64,000 bases of DNA from Ahaetulla prasina (GCF_028640845.1 NC_080542.1:67648211-67712210), one strand, 5' to 3'. Shown: positions 23,835 to 50,206, numbered from the stretch's first letter. Notes: a model not told the origin generated them from the letters alone. A program made the numbers and translations.

Positions 23835-24790
23835 ATGAAGAAAACTACTTCAGCTTCCTCTTCAGCAACGTCATTGGCTGCTCCAAGTCCAGCAAGCCAC
23901 GGATCCTTGGATAACTTTGTGTTGCAGGAAAGAAAAGCAATGCGGGCAGAAACAAAAGCAATGTTCCAATCAATACAGGAGTCAATGACTAAACTACATG
24001 AAAAAATACAAAAAATGGATGATAAAGTAGAAAACATCCAATAAAGAATGATAAAGAATGAAGAAAGAATGAAAATAGTAGAGGAAAAATCAGAACAAAC
24101 TGAGAAAAAGGTGGGGGAAATGGACCAGAGATTGACCCAGGTGGACAAGAGCCTGGAGGCCTCGATAATATCCTTGGAGATGGAAAAGGCTGAATACTTC
24201 CTAAGATTTCAAAATGTAGAAGAGAAGGGGGAAGACCTCCCCGATAAAATGGCAGAGTTGTTGGCTGAAATCCTGGAAGTGAGTAAGCAGGAGGCACTAT
24301 CTGAGATGGATGAAATTTTTCAGATCCACACAGGCTATGCAAAGAGGAATAAACTCCCTTGAGAAGTATACATTAGATTCTTGAAAAAGACGACATGAAT
24401 GGAAATATTTCAAAAAGCTATTGGTATACAAAGAGAGAGAAATAACAATTCTAAAACAGATACCGAGAAGAGTGCAAGGTATAAGAAGAGAATACCAATT
24501 TTTGGCAAGAAAACTGATTAAAAATGACATACACTCTAGATGGTTGATACTTGAAGGTTTATTGGTGACTTAGCATGAGCAAAGATTCCGGTTAGATTCA
24601 GTAGACAAAACAATTGAGTTTGATGAGCACTTTGCCATGGAGGAAGAGAACGAGAAAAGAGAGAAAACAAATGATAAGAGACAAGAAGTATTGGTCGGAG
24701 AAGAACCACTATAGTTAAAAGAGACTCAAATGGAGCAAAAGAAAAAGCGGAACGGGAAGCAGTTAAAGCAAAAGAACAGAAAGAAACCAG
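23835..24790 (+). pseudogene. L1 ORF1 (RNA-binding coiled-coil protein), disrupted
   Basis: The ATG at 23835 opens a frame whose first 25 residues are rich in Ser, Ala and Pro. A heptad-patterned, charged region follows (MFQSIQESMTKLHEKIQKM, then KVGEMDQRLTQVDKSLEAS), as in the coiled coil of L1 ORF1p. A stop at 24042-24044 interrupts it; the frame resumes at 24048 and runs to 24362, with AEYFLRFQNVEEKGEDL, which resembles the RRM start (the usual form is LRLRNVPE). The remainder to about 24790 is frameshifted. ORF1p normally trimerises and binds L1 RNA; this copy cannot make it whole. Confidence 0.75.
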
Positions 24791-24827
24791 AACCAGTAGA
24801 ACAATTAAACCTATTTACAAGTAAAAG

Positions 24828-25618
24828 ATGGAAGAAGAAATTACTTCAATATCAGTTAATATCAACGGACTAAACTCCCCAATAAAAAGGAAAAACTTTT
24901 TAACAAATTAAAAAAATTGAACCTAGATTTGATCTGTCTCCAGGAAGTACATATTAAAAATGACCATTATAAACTTTTGGAAAACCCTAAAATAGGGAAA
25001 CTATATGCTTCATTAGCACAGCAGAGGGGTGGCCCTCTTCATCAAAGAATCAATAGAATCAAAACAAATTTACAATGATGAAGAGCGGAGAATTCTGATG
25101 ATAGAAGTAATGATAAATTTTAAGCGGACACTATTATCAGTAATATATGTACTGAATACCAACCAATAAATCTTTTATGAACAACTACATAAGAAAATTA
25201 TAGAAATGGAGTTTGATAACATTTGTATTGTGGGAGATTTTAACGCAATTGCCGATGTAAAATTAGACTATAAAAGTAGTAAAACAAGTAAAAAAGCTAG
25301 AAGAACTTTACCAAAGACCTTTTTTAAAATGACAGAGGAAATAGGAATTAAAGATGCATGGAGAGAATCAAAACCAGATCAAAACAATAAACTTTTTATC
25401 AAATATGCATAAATCATGGTCAAGAATTGATATGATATGGATGTCATCAGAATTGCAAGAGAATATACAAGAAGTAGAAGTGGAATCAAGCATTTGGATA
25501 GACCATAATTCAATAAAAGCTAAATGGACAAATAAGAAAATCAAGATGGACATTAAAGCAGTCTTCACTGAAAGATAAAGAGCTTATACAAAAATGGAAA
25601 AAGAAATGGATTTCTTTT
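24828..25618 (+). pseudogene. L1 ORF2 endonuclease domain, disrupted
   Basis: The start at 24828 is followed by ISVNINGLNSPIKRKNF, the usual start of an L1 APE-type endonuclease, then DLICLQEVHIKNDH, which holds the metal-binding glutamate. After stops and shifts the frame from 25206 reads ICIVGDFNAIADVKLDYK, and further on SWSRIDMIWMSSEL and IDHNSIKAKW; the last is the SDH motif with Ser replaced by Ile. The domain would nick target DNA at AT-rich sites. Here it has several stops and is cut off by the CR1 insertion at about 25631. Confidence 0.8.
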
Positions 25619-25630
25619 TCAAAAAGAATA

Positions 25631-26395
25631 AAACATAACATAACATAACAACAGAGTTGGAAGGAACTTGGAGGCCTTCTAGTCCAACCCCCTGCCCAGG
25701 CAGGAAACCCTGCACCATCTCAGTCAGTTGGTTATCCAACATTTTCTTAAAAATTTCCCGTGTTGGAGCATTCACAACTTCTGCAGGCAAGTCGTTCCAC
25801 TTATTAATTGTTCTAACTGTCAGGAAATTTCTCCTTAGTTCTAAATTGCTTCTTTCTTTGATCAGTTTCCACCCATTGCTTCTTGTTCTACCCTCAGGTG
25901 CTTTGGAGAACAGCCCGACTCCCTCTTCTTTGTGGCAACCCCTGAGATATTGGAACACAGCTATCATGTCTCCCCTAGTCCTTCTTTTTATTAAACTAGA
26001 CATACCCAGTTCCTGCAACCGTTCTTCATATGTTTTAGCCTCCAGTCCCCTAATCATCTTTGTTGCTCTTCTCTGCACTCTTTCTAGAGTCTCAATATCT
26101 TTTTTACATCGTGGCAACCAAAACTGGATGCAATATTCCAAGTGTGGCATTATAAAGTGGCACTAACACTTCACGTGATCTTGATTCTATCCCTCTGTTT
26201 ATGCAGCCCAGAACTGTGTTGGCTATTCCTGCCAGCTTGGTGTCATCTGCAAATTTGATGGGTTCCCCATCTGTCCCCTCGTCCAAGTCATTGATGAAGA
26301 AGTTGAAGAGTCCCCAAAGCTTTAACCAAAGACTATCTACTATTGACTTCACCCTATTCCTAAGAGGTCTGTAAGGGGCGTGCATAAGAGCACCA
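25631..26395 (-). mobile_element. CR1 LINE 3' part, antisense, inserted in L1
   Basis: The 3' end is at the left: ACATAACATAACAACAGAG is the complement of a short (TTATG)n tail, then GGAGGCCTTCTAGTCCAACC, a standard CR1 3' end. The minus strand has an open frame at 26150-25584 with LEYCIQFWLPRCKKDIETLE, RRATKMIRGLEAKTYEERL and LTVRTINKWNDLPAEVVNAP, the CR1 ORF2 C-terminus. Near 26385-26200 the RT palm appears as FINDLDEGTDGEPIKFADDTK. Part between palm and thumb is deleted. The relatively open frame suggests this copy is younger than the one at 13700-14640. Confidence 0.88.
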
Positions 26396-26527
26396 GTGTG
26401 CCTACTGTTCCTGTCCTAATGATCCCTTTGATTGTCTCCAATTCATATAGTTATTTCATGCTTCTGCTTATATATATATATATCGTATAGTTATTTCTAG
26501 CTTATGCTTATATATACTGTTGTGACA

Positions 26528-26528
26528 A

Positions 26529-26599
<71 letters not shown>
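26528..26599. repeat. (ATAG)n microsatellite
   Basis: About 17 uninterrupted ATAG units. Confidence 0.97.
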
Positions 26600-26601
<2 letters not shown>

Positions 26602-27590
26602 TTGAAACTTAGACAACGGAATAGGGCAGAGAAGAGAAATATTTAAGAGGATTGGCCAAGTAGCAGAAGCAGGTAGAGAAGATCTGAGAGGAATGTGGAA
26701 GACAAGCTAAGAAACGGGAAATCAAAGCTTTAAAGTGGGCAAGAGATGATGGGAAAAAAGGGAATATTTCTTAAAAATAATAGTGAGACAAGTTAAAATA
26801 GGGTTGGAAGTTCGAGAAAGGGGGATTAATGCAATATATATTTTCAAGGTGAATTAATAATAACGGAAACTAGACTTTTAATGTTGGTAATTTTGAATAT
26901 GTTTGAATAATATGGCTATAATATAACATACAGAAATATTGAATAATCAAAAATTGAAGACTATAACCTAATATAAATACGGGTATTATCAGTATAACTA
27001 TATAAATTGTTAAAATGTAACAATTATGATTATTAATATTCTATTTGTAGTAAAAGGAAGGATATGTAGAACCTGATTCACATGAAAACAATATGTTGGA
27101 TTATTGAACAAAATAATAATGGAAGATTAAACGTGTATTATTATATTGGAATTGTATAACTTGTCAAATACAACTAAGATGAAGGTTGCTTTATTTGTAA
27201 AAATATGATTAGAAAGGGGATGTTTTTAAATATGACAATGGCATAAAAAATTAGAAAAGGGATAAATAATGGTATATTATAATTCAATCTAAATCTGTGT
27301 ATTACTATTAGAACTATATACGTTTTTTAAACACAACAAATATGGTTATTAGTATTGTATTTGTAGCAAAAGGAGTGATATAAAGGATATGGGGACTAGC
27401 ATAAAAATAATATATTGAAATATTGAATAACTAAGGAAAGATTATAATTCAACAAAATGTGTATTATTACTAAAAGTTTATAAGATTGTTAATTGTATTA
27501 TTATTTTACTAAAATGTAAGACACTCTGGTCCCATGCTGTTCACACAACAATATGTTTGTAGAAAAATAAAAAAATAAAAAACTTATAAA
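26600..27590 (+). mobile_element. L1-type 3' region with internal tandem units
   Basis: AT-rich sequence ending in AAAAATAAAAAAATAAAAAA at about 27560-27580, like an L1 3' end. Segments near 26990-27190 and 27290-27490 are similar to each other (for example CTATTTGTAGTAAAAGGA against GTATTTGTAGCAAAAGGA), so a unit of about 300 bp seems to repeat. It separates the endonuclease and RT of the surrounding L1 and is probably a second L1 insertion. Confidence 0.5.
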
Positions 27591-29148
27591 AAAGGAAGCT
27601 TTTGACAATTTGAGTTGGCAGTTTATGTTCTTACAATTAATACAGATGGACTTTGGAGAGACATTTATCAATATGATTAACACACTATACCAGAAACAAA
27701 CAGCAAAGGTGATTATAGATTGTGATATGACTGAGAACTTTAGTGTAATGAAAGGCACAAGGCAGGGCTGCCCTCTATCCCCATTGTTATTTATATTAAC
27801 CTTAAAGGTATTAGCTAGAAACGTGAGACAAGATAGTGAAATAAAAGGCATGCGAATAAAGGAGAAATATAAGCTACAGGCATTCACTGATGACTTGGTG
27901 TTTATTCTAGAAGATCCACAGGAAACAGGACCTAAATTAATCGCAAAAATAGAAGAATATGGTGCAGTTGCAGGACTAAAAATAAACAAGGAGAAAACAA
28001 AAATATTGGTTAAAAACTTTACAAATAAACAGAAGACAGAATTTGCAAGAATGATGAACATGCAAATTGTAAAGAAAGTTAAATATTTAGGAGTCCAATT
28101 AACAGCAAGATGTGTATCTCTTAAAAAAGATAACTATGATAATCTGAAAACACAAATTAAGACTGACTTAGAAAACTAGAAAAACTTACAATTGTCCCTA
28201 TTGGGTAGAATAGCAACAATTAAGATGAATATTTTGCCAAGTTTATTGTACCTGTTTTAGACAATCCCAATAAAGCTGGGGGAAAATATTTTGAAGAGTT
28301 AAACAAGATGATATTAAAATTTGTATCGCAAGGTAAAAAAGCAAGAATAAAATTAAAAATACTACAAAATGTTAAGAGTAGAGGAGGTTTTGGCCTTCCG
28401 GATTGGCTGCTATACTACCAAGCATCAACACTTATGTGGTTGAAGGAGTGGAGAGATATACTAAATGACATACTAAATGAAAGGGGAAAATTGAAAACTA
28501 AACAAGAACTAAACAGATCAGGTATGGCCACAATTACAGATAAATCCAGATATGAAAAATATAGGAAGACATATGGGTTTTATAAAGAACCAAATGAGCT
28601 AGACCAGATGCTAATGAGAGCAGATGAAAAATTAATTAAGAGGATATATAATTATTTAGTAACCATTAAATTGGAGGAAGAAAAAGTAAAAGAAACTATG
28701 ATGATCTGGGCTAATAATTTTGGCTAATTAGACAAATGGCAGAAATTATGGAATAGAAACTACAAGCTTAAAATGTCAACAGTATATAAAGAAAATCTCT
28801 ATAAAATGTTTTGCATTTCGTCACCTGCAAGAATAGTGAATATATACAAAGATAAATCTGTCAAGTGTTGAGAATGTAACCAAACACCAGGTTCATATTA
28901 CCACATGTGGTGGACATGTCCCAAAACAAAAAAGATATTGGAAGAAAATTTGCATATGGCTAGAAGCTATGATAAAACAACAAATAAACTTGAAACCTGA
29001 GATATTCCTGCTGGGCATGCTACCAGAAAAGTACAATAAGGATAATACACCCCACCAAAAAAATTGATTAGTAAACATTTTGATGCTTATATAATTGATG
29101 TTAATGTGGAAGATAGTATACTTTATAACAATGATTGATAGTATCTAC
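27590..29148 (+). pseudogene. L1 ORF2 reverse transcriptase and C-terminus, disrupted
   Basis: The frame opens at about 27592 with KKEAFDNLSWQFMFLQ, the AFD motif of L1 RT, then MKGTRQGCPLSPLLFILTLK and FTDDLVFILEDPQ. The catalytic pair DD is kept, but the residue before it is Thr where the family has Ala. IEEYGAVAGLKINKEKTKIL follows. The frame stops at 28177-28179 and resumes at 28308 with the C-terminal part (SRGGFGLPDWLLYYQAS; then YMWWTCPKTKK near 28900-28930). Stops at several points make it inactive. Confidence 0.83.
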
Positions 29149-29357
29149 CAGTGGTGGGTTGCTACCAATTTGCCCCAGTTTGGGCGAACCAGTAGGAGCG
29201 GCAGTGGGAGACCCCGCCCACTCATCTGGACATCGTCATATATGCTCTGCACATGTGCAGAAGCTTCTGCACATATGCAGAAGTGGCGGGTGAGCAAGTG
29301 AAGCGAGCACACACGCGTGAGCGAAGCAGTAGCAAAGGTAAGTGAAACCCACCACTG
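29149..29357. mobile_element. hAT-like MITE (family B)
   Basis: The ends are CAGTGGTGGGTT and AACCCACCACTG, perfect inverted complements over 12 bp. The flanks GTATCTAC (29141-29148) and GTACCTAC (29358-29365) match at seven of eight positions. The interior has paired GCACATGTGCAGAAG segments that can fold back. It interrupts the L1 ORF2 C-terminal region and so is younger than it. Confidence 0.88.
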
Positions 29358-29490
29358 GTACCTACTATATGTTTGTATGTTGATAGGACTTAATAATTAT
29401 GAGAATCTTTAAATTTTAAAACTTATCACCTAGAAAACATAGTTCAATTTAGAAATGGAATTTGTGATATAAAAACAATAAAAAACAAAA

Positions 29491-32201
29491 AAATATATAA
29501 ATGAACAAGTATAATGTTTTTTACTCATTTATTTAACTGGGTTCTCTTTATTTTTTTGGGCTTGGGTGAAGAACAAATCAGGTTTTAGGTCATACTTAAA
29601 CAGAAATATAAAGAATTCAAAAGGTTTCATAGCCTTTAAAAAACAATTCTACTTCAGTAACACCTAAAATGGCCTGGTATATTTTTTTCTTTAACTGAGT
29701 TGCTTTGCCTTTTCTCAGTCCTTATCTGTTTGTAGGAAGAAGATAAAATAATGGCTTGTTGCTGGCTGGCTATAGCTGTTCTAGCTTTAAAAGGCTAGTG
29801 GAGTTGTTTACTATTTCTTACTCAACTGGGTTAGCTTCCTTATTTATTCCATCAAATGGGATATGCTCAGTTTTCACCTCCTCCACACACAACGAGCTTC
29901 TCCTTCAGGTCTCCAACTCGGCTTCCTTTTTCTTTGCTACCAATAGCCTTTTACCTTCAGCATTTCTCTTTTACATCTCTGCAAATATATGTGGTCCTTT
30001 ACTTTCTTAAAGTCTAAGGAAGGAAAACATTACAGCACCTTAAAGTCTTTGTTTGTATGAGTATATTTTAAATGGGGGAACTTCTTCCGAATATGAATTT
30101 TGATCTGTTGTTTGTTAGTTTACCTATCACAGTAATGAATGACAGCTGTTCTTTCTGCTCAATGAATTATCAAAAATAGAAAATAAGATGTATACCATAT
30201 GCTTGAAATTCAGTTTAATATTCCACCTATTTGTGCTTTTATTATTGCATTTCAAAATTACTATTATTTTCTATTTATTGGATATCATTTAAATTAAGAT
30301 ACTCATGAGAAACCTCACTGAAATCAATGAAACAATTAGTATGCCCCCCCCAAAAAAATCCCATCTATTCTTTTGGACTTATCTTTATTAACTTAATTAG
30401 GTTTGATGATGTCAATTAACTTTGAAAACCGTTTTTTTAAGAAGGTAGCATGAAAATAGTATCAGTTAATAAATTCAAAACATTATAGTATATTCTGTTG
30501 TTGTTTCTGTTTAGAAAGTGTCTCTAAAGCCTTGGTTTCTAACATTTAGAGGCCAGTCACTTAAGTCCCTTTCTAGGGATGGAACTTAAGGTGCACAAAT
30601 TATCATTCCCTATATAAAATCAGGTTTGGTTGCTTTGTTCAATTATTTTTACAGGGAAAGAATCAGAGAAGTACAGCTTTAAACAGCTTTAAATACTATT
30701 AAACATGCCATTCTTCTGTACTTGTTCTGTAGTTTGTGACCTGGGGATAGATGGTTACAATAATTCCTTTTGTAGGTTTCCTTTCTACAATTTTTTTTTT
30801 CAATTTCTGTGCAAAGCTATGTGGATGATCATTAGGAGATGAGGAATAAAATTAATTGATGTACTAATGAATACCAATTTTGTTTTCTATATCAGATAAG
30901 TCAGGAGATATTGAGCTGATATTACATTCTAATAATGAGACTCTCAAGAATTTACTATGCAGCAATCTAGGGAAGGTGATTCACAAATAGAAACATCCTG
31001 AAAGTGGAATTACCCATTATTCAGTTTGGTTTGATCGTAAACTTTCTACATAGCTAAAGATACGTGGATTTACCCAAGTCTGCCATTAATTTGTGCTTCT
31101 ATTTTACTGTTAAGTATGTGGCTGTTTTATTTTTAAGTATGTGTTTTATGAGTTTTCAAACTGGCATTGTGGTTTTAAACATGTTACTACTTTTAATATA
31201 TTAAAATAGCATAATGTTTGTATTTGTTGAATCTCTACTCATTTTACCAATAAAAAGTAATAGAGAGGCAAATAAATATTATTTAATGCTAACATTATTT
31301 TCATTACTTTAATTCTTCAGATTAAAGTCTGGCCTGTTGCATATATTGATAAGAATACTTGTTAATTATTTATTCATTTAAATATCTAGGTATTTTATCC
31401 CAGCCAAGATACAGATTCTTAGATTAGCATTAGAATTTCTGTCCATGTTTTCAAAATCATTCTTGAGATTGTGCTGCCACAATTCATATTGGCTGTGGCA
31501 GGACCAAAATAATGTTGTAGTAAGTAGAAAAACTAGCATCCTGCCATTGTCAATTGGATATTAAGATATGCTGCATTTAGATGGGCTAAGTAATTTTGAA
31601 CCCTTTGATCACTCTCAGTTGTCATTTGATATTTATCATATCAGTGCAGTGCCTCATGAAGGTTCATAATATCTTGAATAAGTCAGAAGAACTATGAAGG
31701 TAAAATAAGATTTGCCCCATTACTTGCAAAGTGATAGGGAATTTGTGACTCTCTAAATATTGCTGAACTACAGCTCTCAATACCTTCATGTAGCATGGCC
31801 AGAATGAAGAATGCTAAATGTTCGCCAACATTTAGAGACCCATATTTCTTGTCCCAGTGTTCTTAAAAAGTAGTAGTAAAACTCCTGAAGTATGGAAGTA
31901 ATAACCTAATTGCTGTTGGAATTTCCAACTTTAAACTATGTGGCCATTAGGCAAAAGATAATGTGACGACTTCACTTAGGACAACAGTTTTGGTAGTCCA
32001 AGTTGACTTGTTAGGCCAGAACAATACTGCTGTTAAGTCAGGCTCTCATGCTTCTCCTAACGTGCTTTGCTCACTTTTGCTTCAACTCCCCTCATCCTTG
32101 TTTTTGGCTTCAAATATATATGTAGGTACGTAATTATATGTATATAAAATAGAGCAACGTAAGTATACAGTAAACAAAACTCTCTTTTTTTAATCACATA
32201 G
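29491..32201. other. GLI3 intron, largely repeat-free
   Basis: AT-rich intronic sequence up to the splice acceptor TAATCACATAG at 32191-32201. I recognise no repeat family and no further exon. The upstream exon carrying most of zinc finger 1 was not found anywhere between 1 and 32201, so this intron is longer than 32 kb here. Confidence 0.55.
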
Positions 32202-45567
<13,366 letters not shown>

Positions 45568-48500
45568 ACCTAAAAACTTAGGGTATGAGAATTTTTAAAA
45601 TGTGATTTTTTTTTTAATTAGTTGTCTTAAGTACTTTAACAGTCTCATCTCAACTAAATGAGATGTGTTTCAAGTATATTCCTTTTATGGAATTATAACT
45701 CTGAAAAACCCTAAAGTGTTCTAAGGAGAAACTGTCTTCCGTTTCAGCTTTGAATCAGTATTGTTACACATGCCATCCCCCTTTTTTTAATTATTATTTT
45801 TTTATACGACTTTATTTTTGTAATTGTAAACCACTGTAAAAGTGTAATGTGCATGTCAGCTTATTTTTGAGGATGATCTGATATTACAATTTATTGATAC
45901 TCAAAAGAAAATACAGTGTTGAATGATTATGGCCAGAACTCTTACTGTATATAATCAGTTTCTAAGGCACATTTCTGAGGGAAGATTTGAAATTCTATCC
46001 ACCTCACTATAAACTTCATTGATGAAAATTGTTGAAAGCAAATACTTTATGGCATTGGAGGAGAAAATTAATACTTTGAGTGATTATTTCTTTTGCTCTA
46101 TGTCTGTGGTTTTTAAACTTTTATTGAGGAAAAATCCCTTTTCTATATCATTTGCCTGCTGCAGAACTTTTCAGAATTTTCATGCAAAAAGTGGCTTGCT
46201 CTGTTGGATTTCATCATTGTCATGTGTAAACTAACAGCATGATTAAGATTATAGTGGATTATATTACAAGGAGAAGATCAAAGGCAATGAACAAAGTGCC
46301 AGTCTGAGAATTCTGCTTACTGTTACTTATTCTCACACTTTATTAATAGCTTCCAAGAAACTCTAAAGCTGTCTAGAACTCAAGGTAGAAACCATTGCTC
46401 TAGATTGAGAGAATAGCAAAAATCAAACCTGAAATTTATTCTAATAAAAGTATTAAAATGGGCAAAGGGGAGAGTTAAGTATTAGATATCCTGCTCTTGT
46501 CAAAAATTAAATTAGCTTTTTAGCCAGTGGGATATAACAATAAGACTCATTTTTATATACATTGTGATGCATCTATTAGGATAAACATGTTACTGTTCAC
46601 CTCTATTACAAATCTTCTTACTGAGGCTTAAATTTAAATAAAATATGCACTTTTAAGGAAAGATTAGTTAACATTCTTGCCATGTGATTTACATTCTTCT
46701 AAGGATTCAGTGTCTTTCAAAACTTTTGTTCCTTTTAATCACTGTCAATTTACAATTGGAACATTAACCAGAACTTCAGAATAATGTAATGGTACTATAA
46801 GTGTCTCACAATTGAAACCTCTGATAGAACTCCATTCTTGGAGACATGGAAGAGTTAACACTGATTATTCTTGTTTCCTGATCCACATTTAGTTTTTCAG
46901 CAAAGTACTGGCAAATGCCAGTCTGAAAATCTTAAGTCTGATAATATGAATATACTATATAATACATTCATTCATACAGTATTTAATATACCAAAAGCAA
47001 ACAATCTGATCAAAGGAAGGCAATAGCAAAACAATAGCATAGTTGCTATGCCTGTGTGTTTAAATAGAATAGGCAATTTTCCAGTACATTCACTGTTCAA
47101 ACATTAATATAGTAAGACCAGAATTGATAGTGCTTACACTGATTTACATTAATAAATATGTGTATCTAAAATATTTAAAATGTTACTCATTCTTTGAGAT
47201 TTTGCATATAGTTTATCATATTTTGATATCTCTTGTTATACTTTTATTATTCCAGATAATCCAGTTTCTTGAATTACTTGGCATTTGCAATTTATTTATT
47301 TTATCTTAGCTCTGCATTTCTCAACTGCTATTTTAGTTATTTTTAATGTTACTACACATTCCAAAATAAACTAATCATAATAAGATTCATTTATTTGGTA
47401 TAATGAATCTAACGTGTATACACTTTATGGCAGCAAAGATTGCTTCCCAGTATTTCAGGCAAATAATAAAATGACTGAAAACTCAGTTATGGAGATTGTT
47501 TCACAACTCAGGAGTTTTAATGAAGACTTTATTGTTACATATTTCCCAAAAACTTCTATTGCTGTTGGACTGAGACTTTGGTGTTGAAGTAGTAGACTTT
47601 GCTAAACCGCCGTATAACTTCTTAGTTAATCAACTGTGTCAGAATTATAATACCATGTTTTCTGCATCCAATTTCTTATGGGCAGGACTCAGGAAATATT
47701 ACTGAACTCTACTTGAATCCTTTGATTGAGTCCTGTCAAATGAGATATTTGGGATGTTTTCATAAATTTCATTTCCAGTGAGGCCTGGACAGTTGAATTC
47801 TAGCCACTGCATTATACTAATTAAAATACTTTTTTCTGACTCCACAGATAGCCTGTAACTTTTAAAAACACTTTTACCACATGGATACCCAAATTATGAT
47901 GACAATTTTGGCTAATAACTGGTGGATATATTTTCTGCTTGATTGTGGGATTGATAGCCCTCTGATAAATATTTCTATTTATTTTTATTATTTATTGTGT
48001 ATTGGGTCCAAACTGGGTCTTAATTAAAATAGACATTGAAATCAGTGAGACTGAATAATTAAGTCTGAGTCCCAATACAAAATAAATAATATTGCATATC
48101 TTTCTGGGTTTAACAATAGGTGCAGAATAATATAAAATTAAGGTGAAAATTGTAATTTACCCATTGCAGCTCTTGTGCAGAGTAATACTTGTTTACTGAA
48201 AAAGCAACCAATCTTAGTGACTGAAGAAGCTACTTTTCCTACCATTCAAATGTTCTTTTATAAGATCCATATAAAAGACAGATGTATTTATTATGCTTTC
48301 ATTTCCATTAAAATTTTCCTTATTAAATTACACTGACAACAAAAGAAAGGACAACTTTTTGAATTATTATCATTCCAATAATTTAATTTTGTAAAATACA
48401 TACCTAAGAGACATTATGTTTTCTTGCATATCTGTTGAGATGAGACAAGGTGTAAGCTTCTCAGTGTTGCTTGATAATTGCTGATGTTTTGCTTTATGTT

Positions 48501-48892
48501 TCCTTAATTGAAGCTCTTCACAGAGTGGCCATTATTTTAATTCCTATAAGCTGGGCTGGAAATATTAATGTGAAGGGCTTTTTTTAGTGAGTAGTTTGAA
48601 CTTACTGCAAATCTGCTGCACCAGCTAAGACTTAAAAGTCATGAGAATTTTATCTTCCCAAATGCTTGTTAAAAAATTAAATCTGAGACTCTTTCACAAG
48701 ATTCCTAAGTCCATTTAGGTTGACCGCTATATTAGTAATATATTATATGCATAATTTCTGTGTCACCTAATTCTGCAGAATGGTTTAGATTACACATCAA
48801 AAGCATAAATAATTAGTTATATACCTCATTCTATGCATCACCTAGTGCTATGCATGCATCTTAATGGTACAGTATATGCAGTTTGCCTAAAT

Positions 48893-49012
48893 TGGTGTGT
48901 CAAACTGGCAGCCCATGGGCTGGATGCATCATGCACAGGCCATGCCCACCCCAGCTCCACGAAGAGAAAATGTCACAAAATGTCACATGATGGCAACGAG
49001 TTTGACACTGTG
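48893..49012. mobile_element. Short hAT-like MITE (family A) in the putative 3' UTR
   Basis: The ends are TGGTGTGTCAAACT and AGTTTGACACTGTG. The flanks are a perfect 8-bp duplication, GCCTAAAT, at 48885-48892 and 49013-49020. At 120 bp it is the shortest relative of the 1.8 kb copy at 4869-6660 apart from the 131-bp one at 51738. Confidence 0.88.
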
Positions 49013-50200
49013 GCCTAAATAATAACCATTACTAGCTCAGCCAGTTATAAAAGTGGGTTCCATTTGTGAATTTGGTAGGAATTTTAATAGCAGAAACCTT
49101 AACTGGATAATGTAAACATTATTATAAATCTGTCTTTCCAAACCTTGTGCCCTTCGAATGTATCTTCTCCTTCTCCTTCTCTAAATGACTGAGACTATAT
49201 TTAAAAATACCTAGAAAGAATCACATTTGGGAAAGTTGCTATATCCATTTAATTTCTGTCATCAGAAACTAAGTGTTGAGTTTCTGAAATCAAATAAAAT
49301 GTTGCTGGATACAGTAGTTTAGTTTTTTTAATGAATTACTTTCCTTTATTATCTGATATAATATTGTCACTTACATACAAGTAGGTATACTTGAATTAAT
49401 AAAACATATGTTTGGATATGCCTAACTTGTCAATCTAGAGAAGCACTGAAGAAATAAGACTGAGAGATCATTGAGAGTTTTAAGGAAATGCAGCTAGACT
49501 CAGATAGAAAAGAACTTTCCAGAATGGAATGTAACCTAAAACTATGCACTTAAATATCAAGAGAGCAATGTATACTTTCATTCATACTGAAAGAAAATTG
49601 TGATATGGTACTATGTTCAAAAATATTGGTTTCTTGCTTTGGTTATTTGTTTTTGGGATGTCCTCTTTTCATTTTTTTAAAAAGCTGTGTTTCTCTTCCT
49701 GTAATAGATGTGCCTTATTCTTAATTAATCTGTTGTTTTTTTTAAAAAAAGTTGGGGGACCAAAAAATAGTGCCAAACTTTAACTGTAAAGCTTTGCTTT
49801 CCATAATAGCTTTACTACTCTTAAGAAGACTGTCTGAATACTGTCCTGTGACTCTTGGGCATTCATATGTCATTTTCTATGTAGGATTTGAATATCTTTT
49901 GGGGGAAAGTTATTGTGTCAATCTGCAGATGTATAAGATAGAACGGTTGTTGGGGTGGTATTTTCTTTTACTTTTATAAGTGTATTTTTTTAAGAAAAGA
50001 TCAATGTGTAAATACATTTACATATAGTAGGAATAGCATTAAATGTAGAAGATCTTAGTGGTCTTCATTGATAAATTTGCATTCATCATCTAGTGTTCTT
50101 GGAGCCTTAGATCAGCCTAAACAGTCATAGTTGGTGTTCAAAGGCTTTCAAAAGCATTTAGTTCTTTTGTAATGAGGGATAAAATGTTTATTACAATGTC

Positions 50201-50206
50201 AATAAA
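50201..50206 (+). terminator. Candidate GLI3 polyadenylation signal
   Basis: A canonical AATAAA in the context CAATGTCAATAAAACG, with TTTGTACTT and later TTGAATGTTT downstream as possible U/GU-rich elements. It is chosen over three upstream hexamers by context only. Confidence 0.45.

Larger units (their letters stand above)
23070..29490 (+). mobile_element. L1-like LINE, broken by nested insertions
   Basis: A near full-length L1-type retrotransposon in the sense direction. A roughly 760-bp 5' region is followed by ORF1 (23835 on), an ORF2 endonuclease (24828-25618), an ORF2 reverse transcriptase (27590 on), an ORF2 C-terminal part and an A-rich end near 29460-29490. Between endonuclease and RT lie a CR1 copy (25631-26395), a microsatellite (26528-26599) and another L1 3' region (26600-27590). 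A MITE sits near the end (29149-29357). The 5' boundary is approximate because I found no target duplication. Confidence 0.75.
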
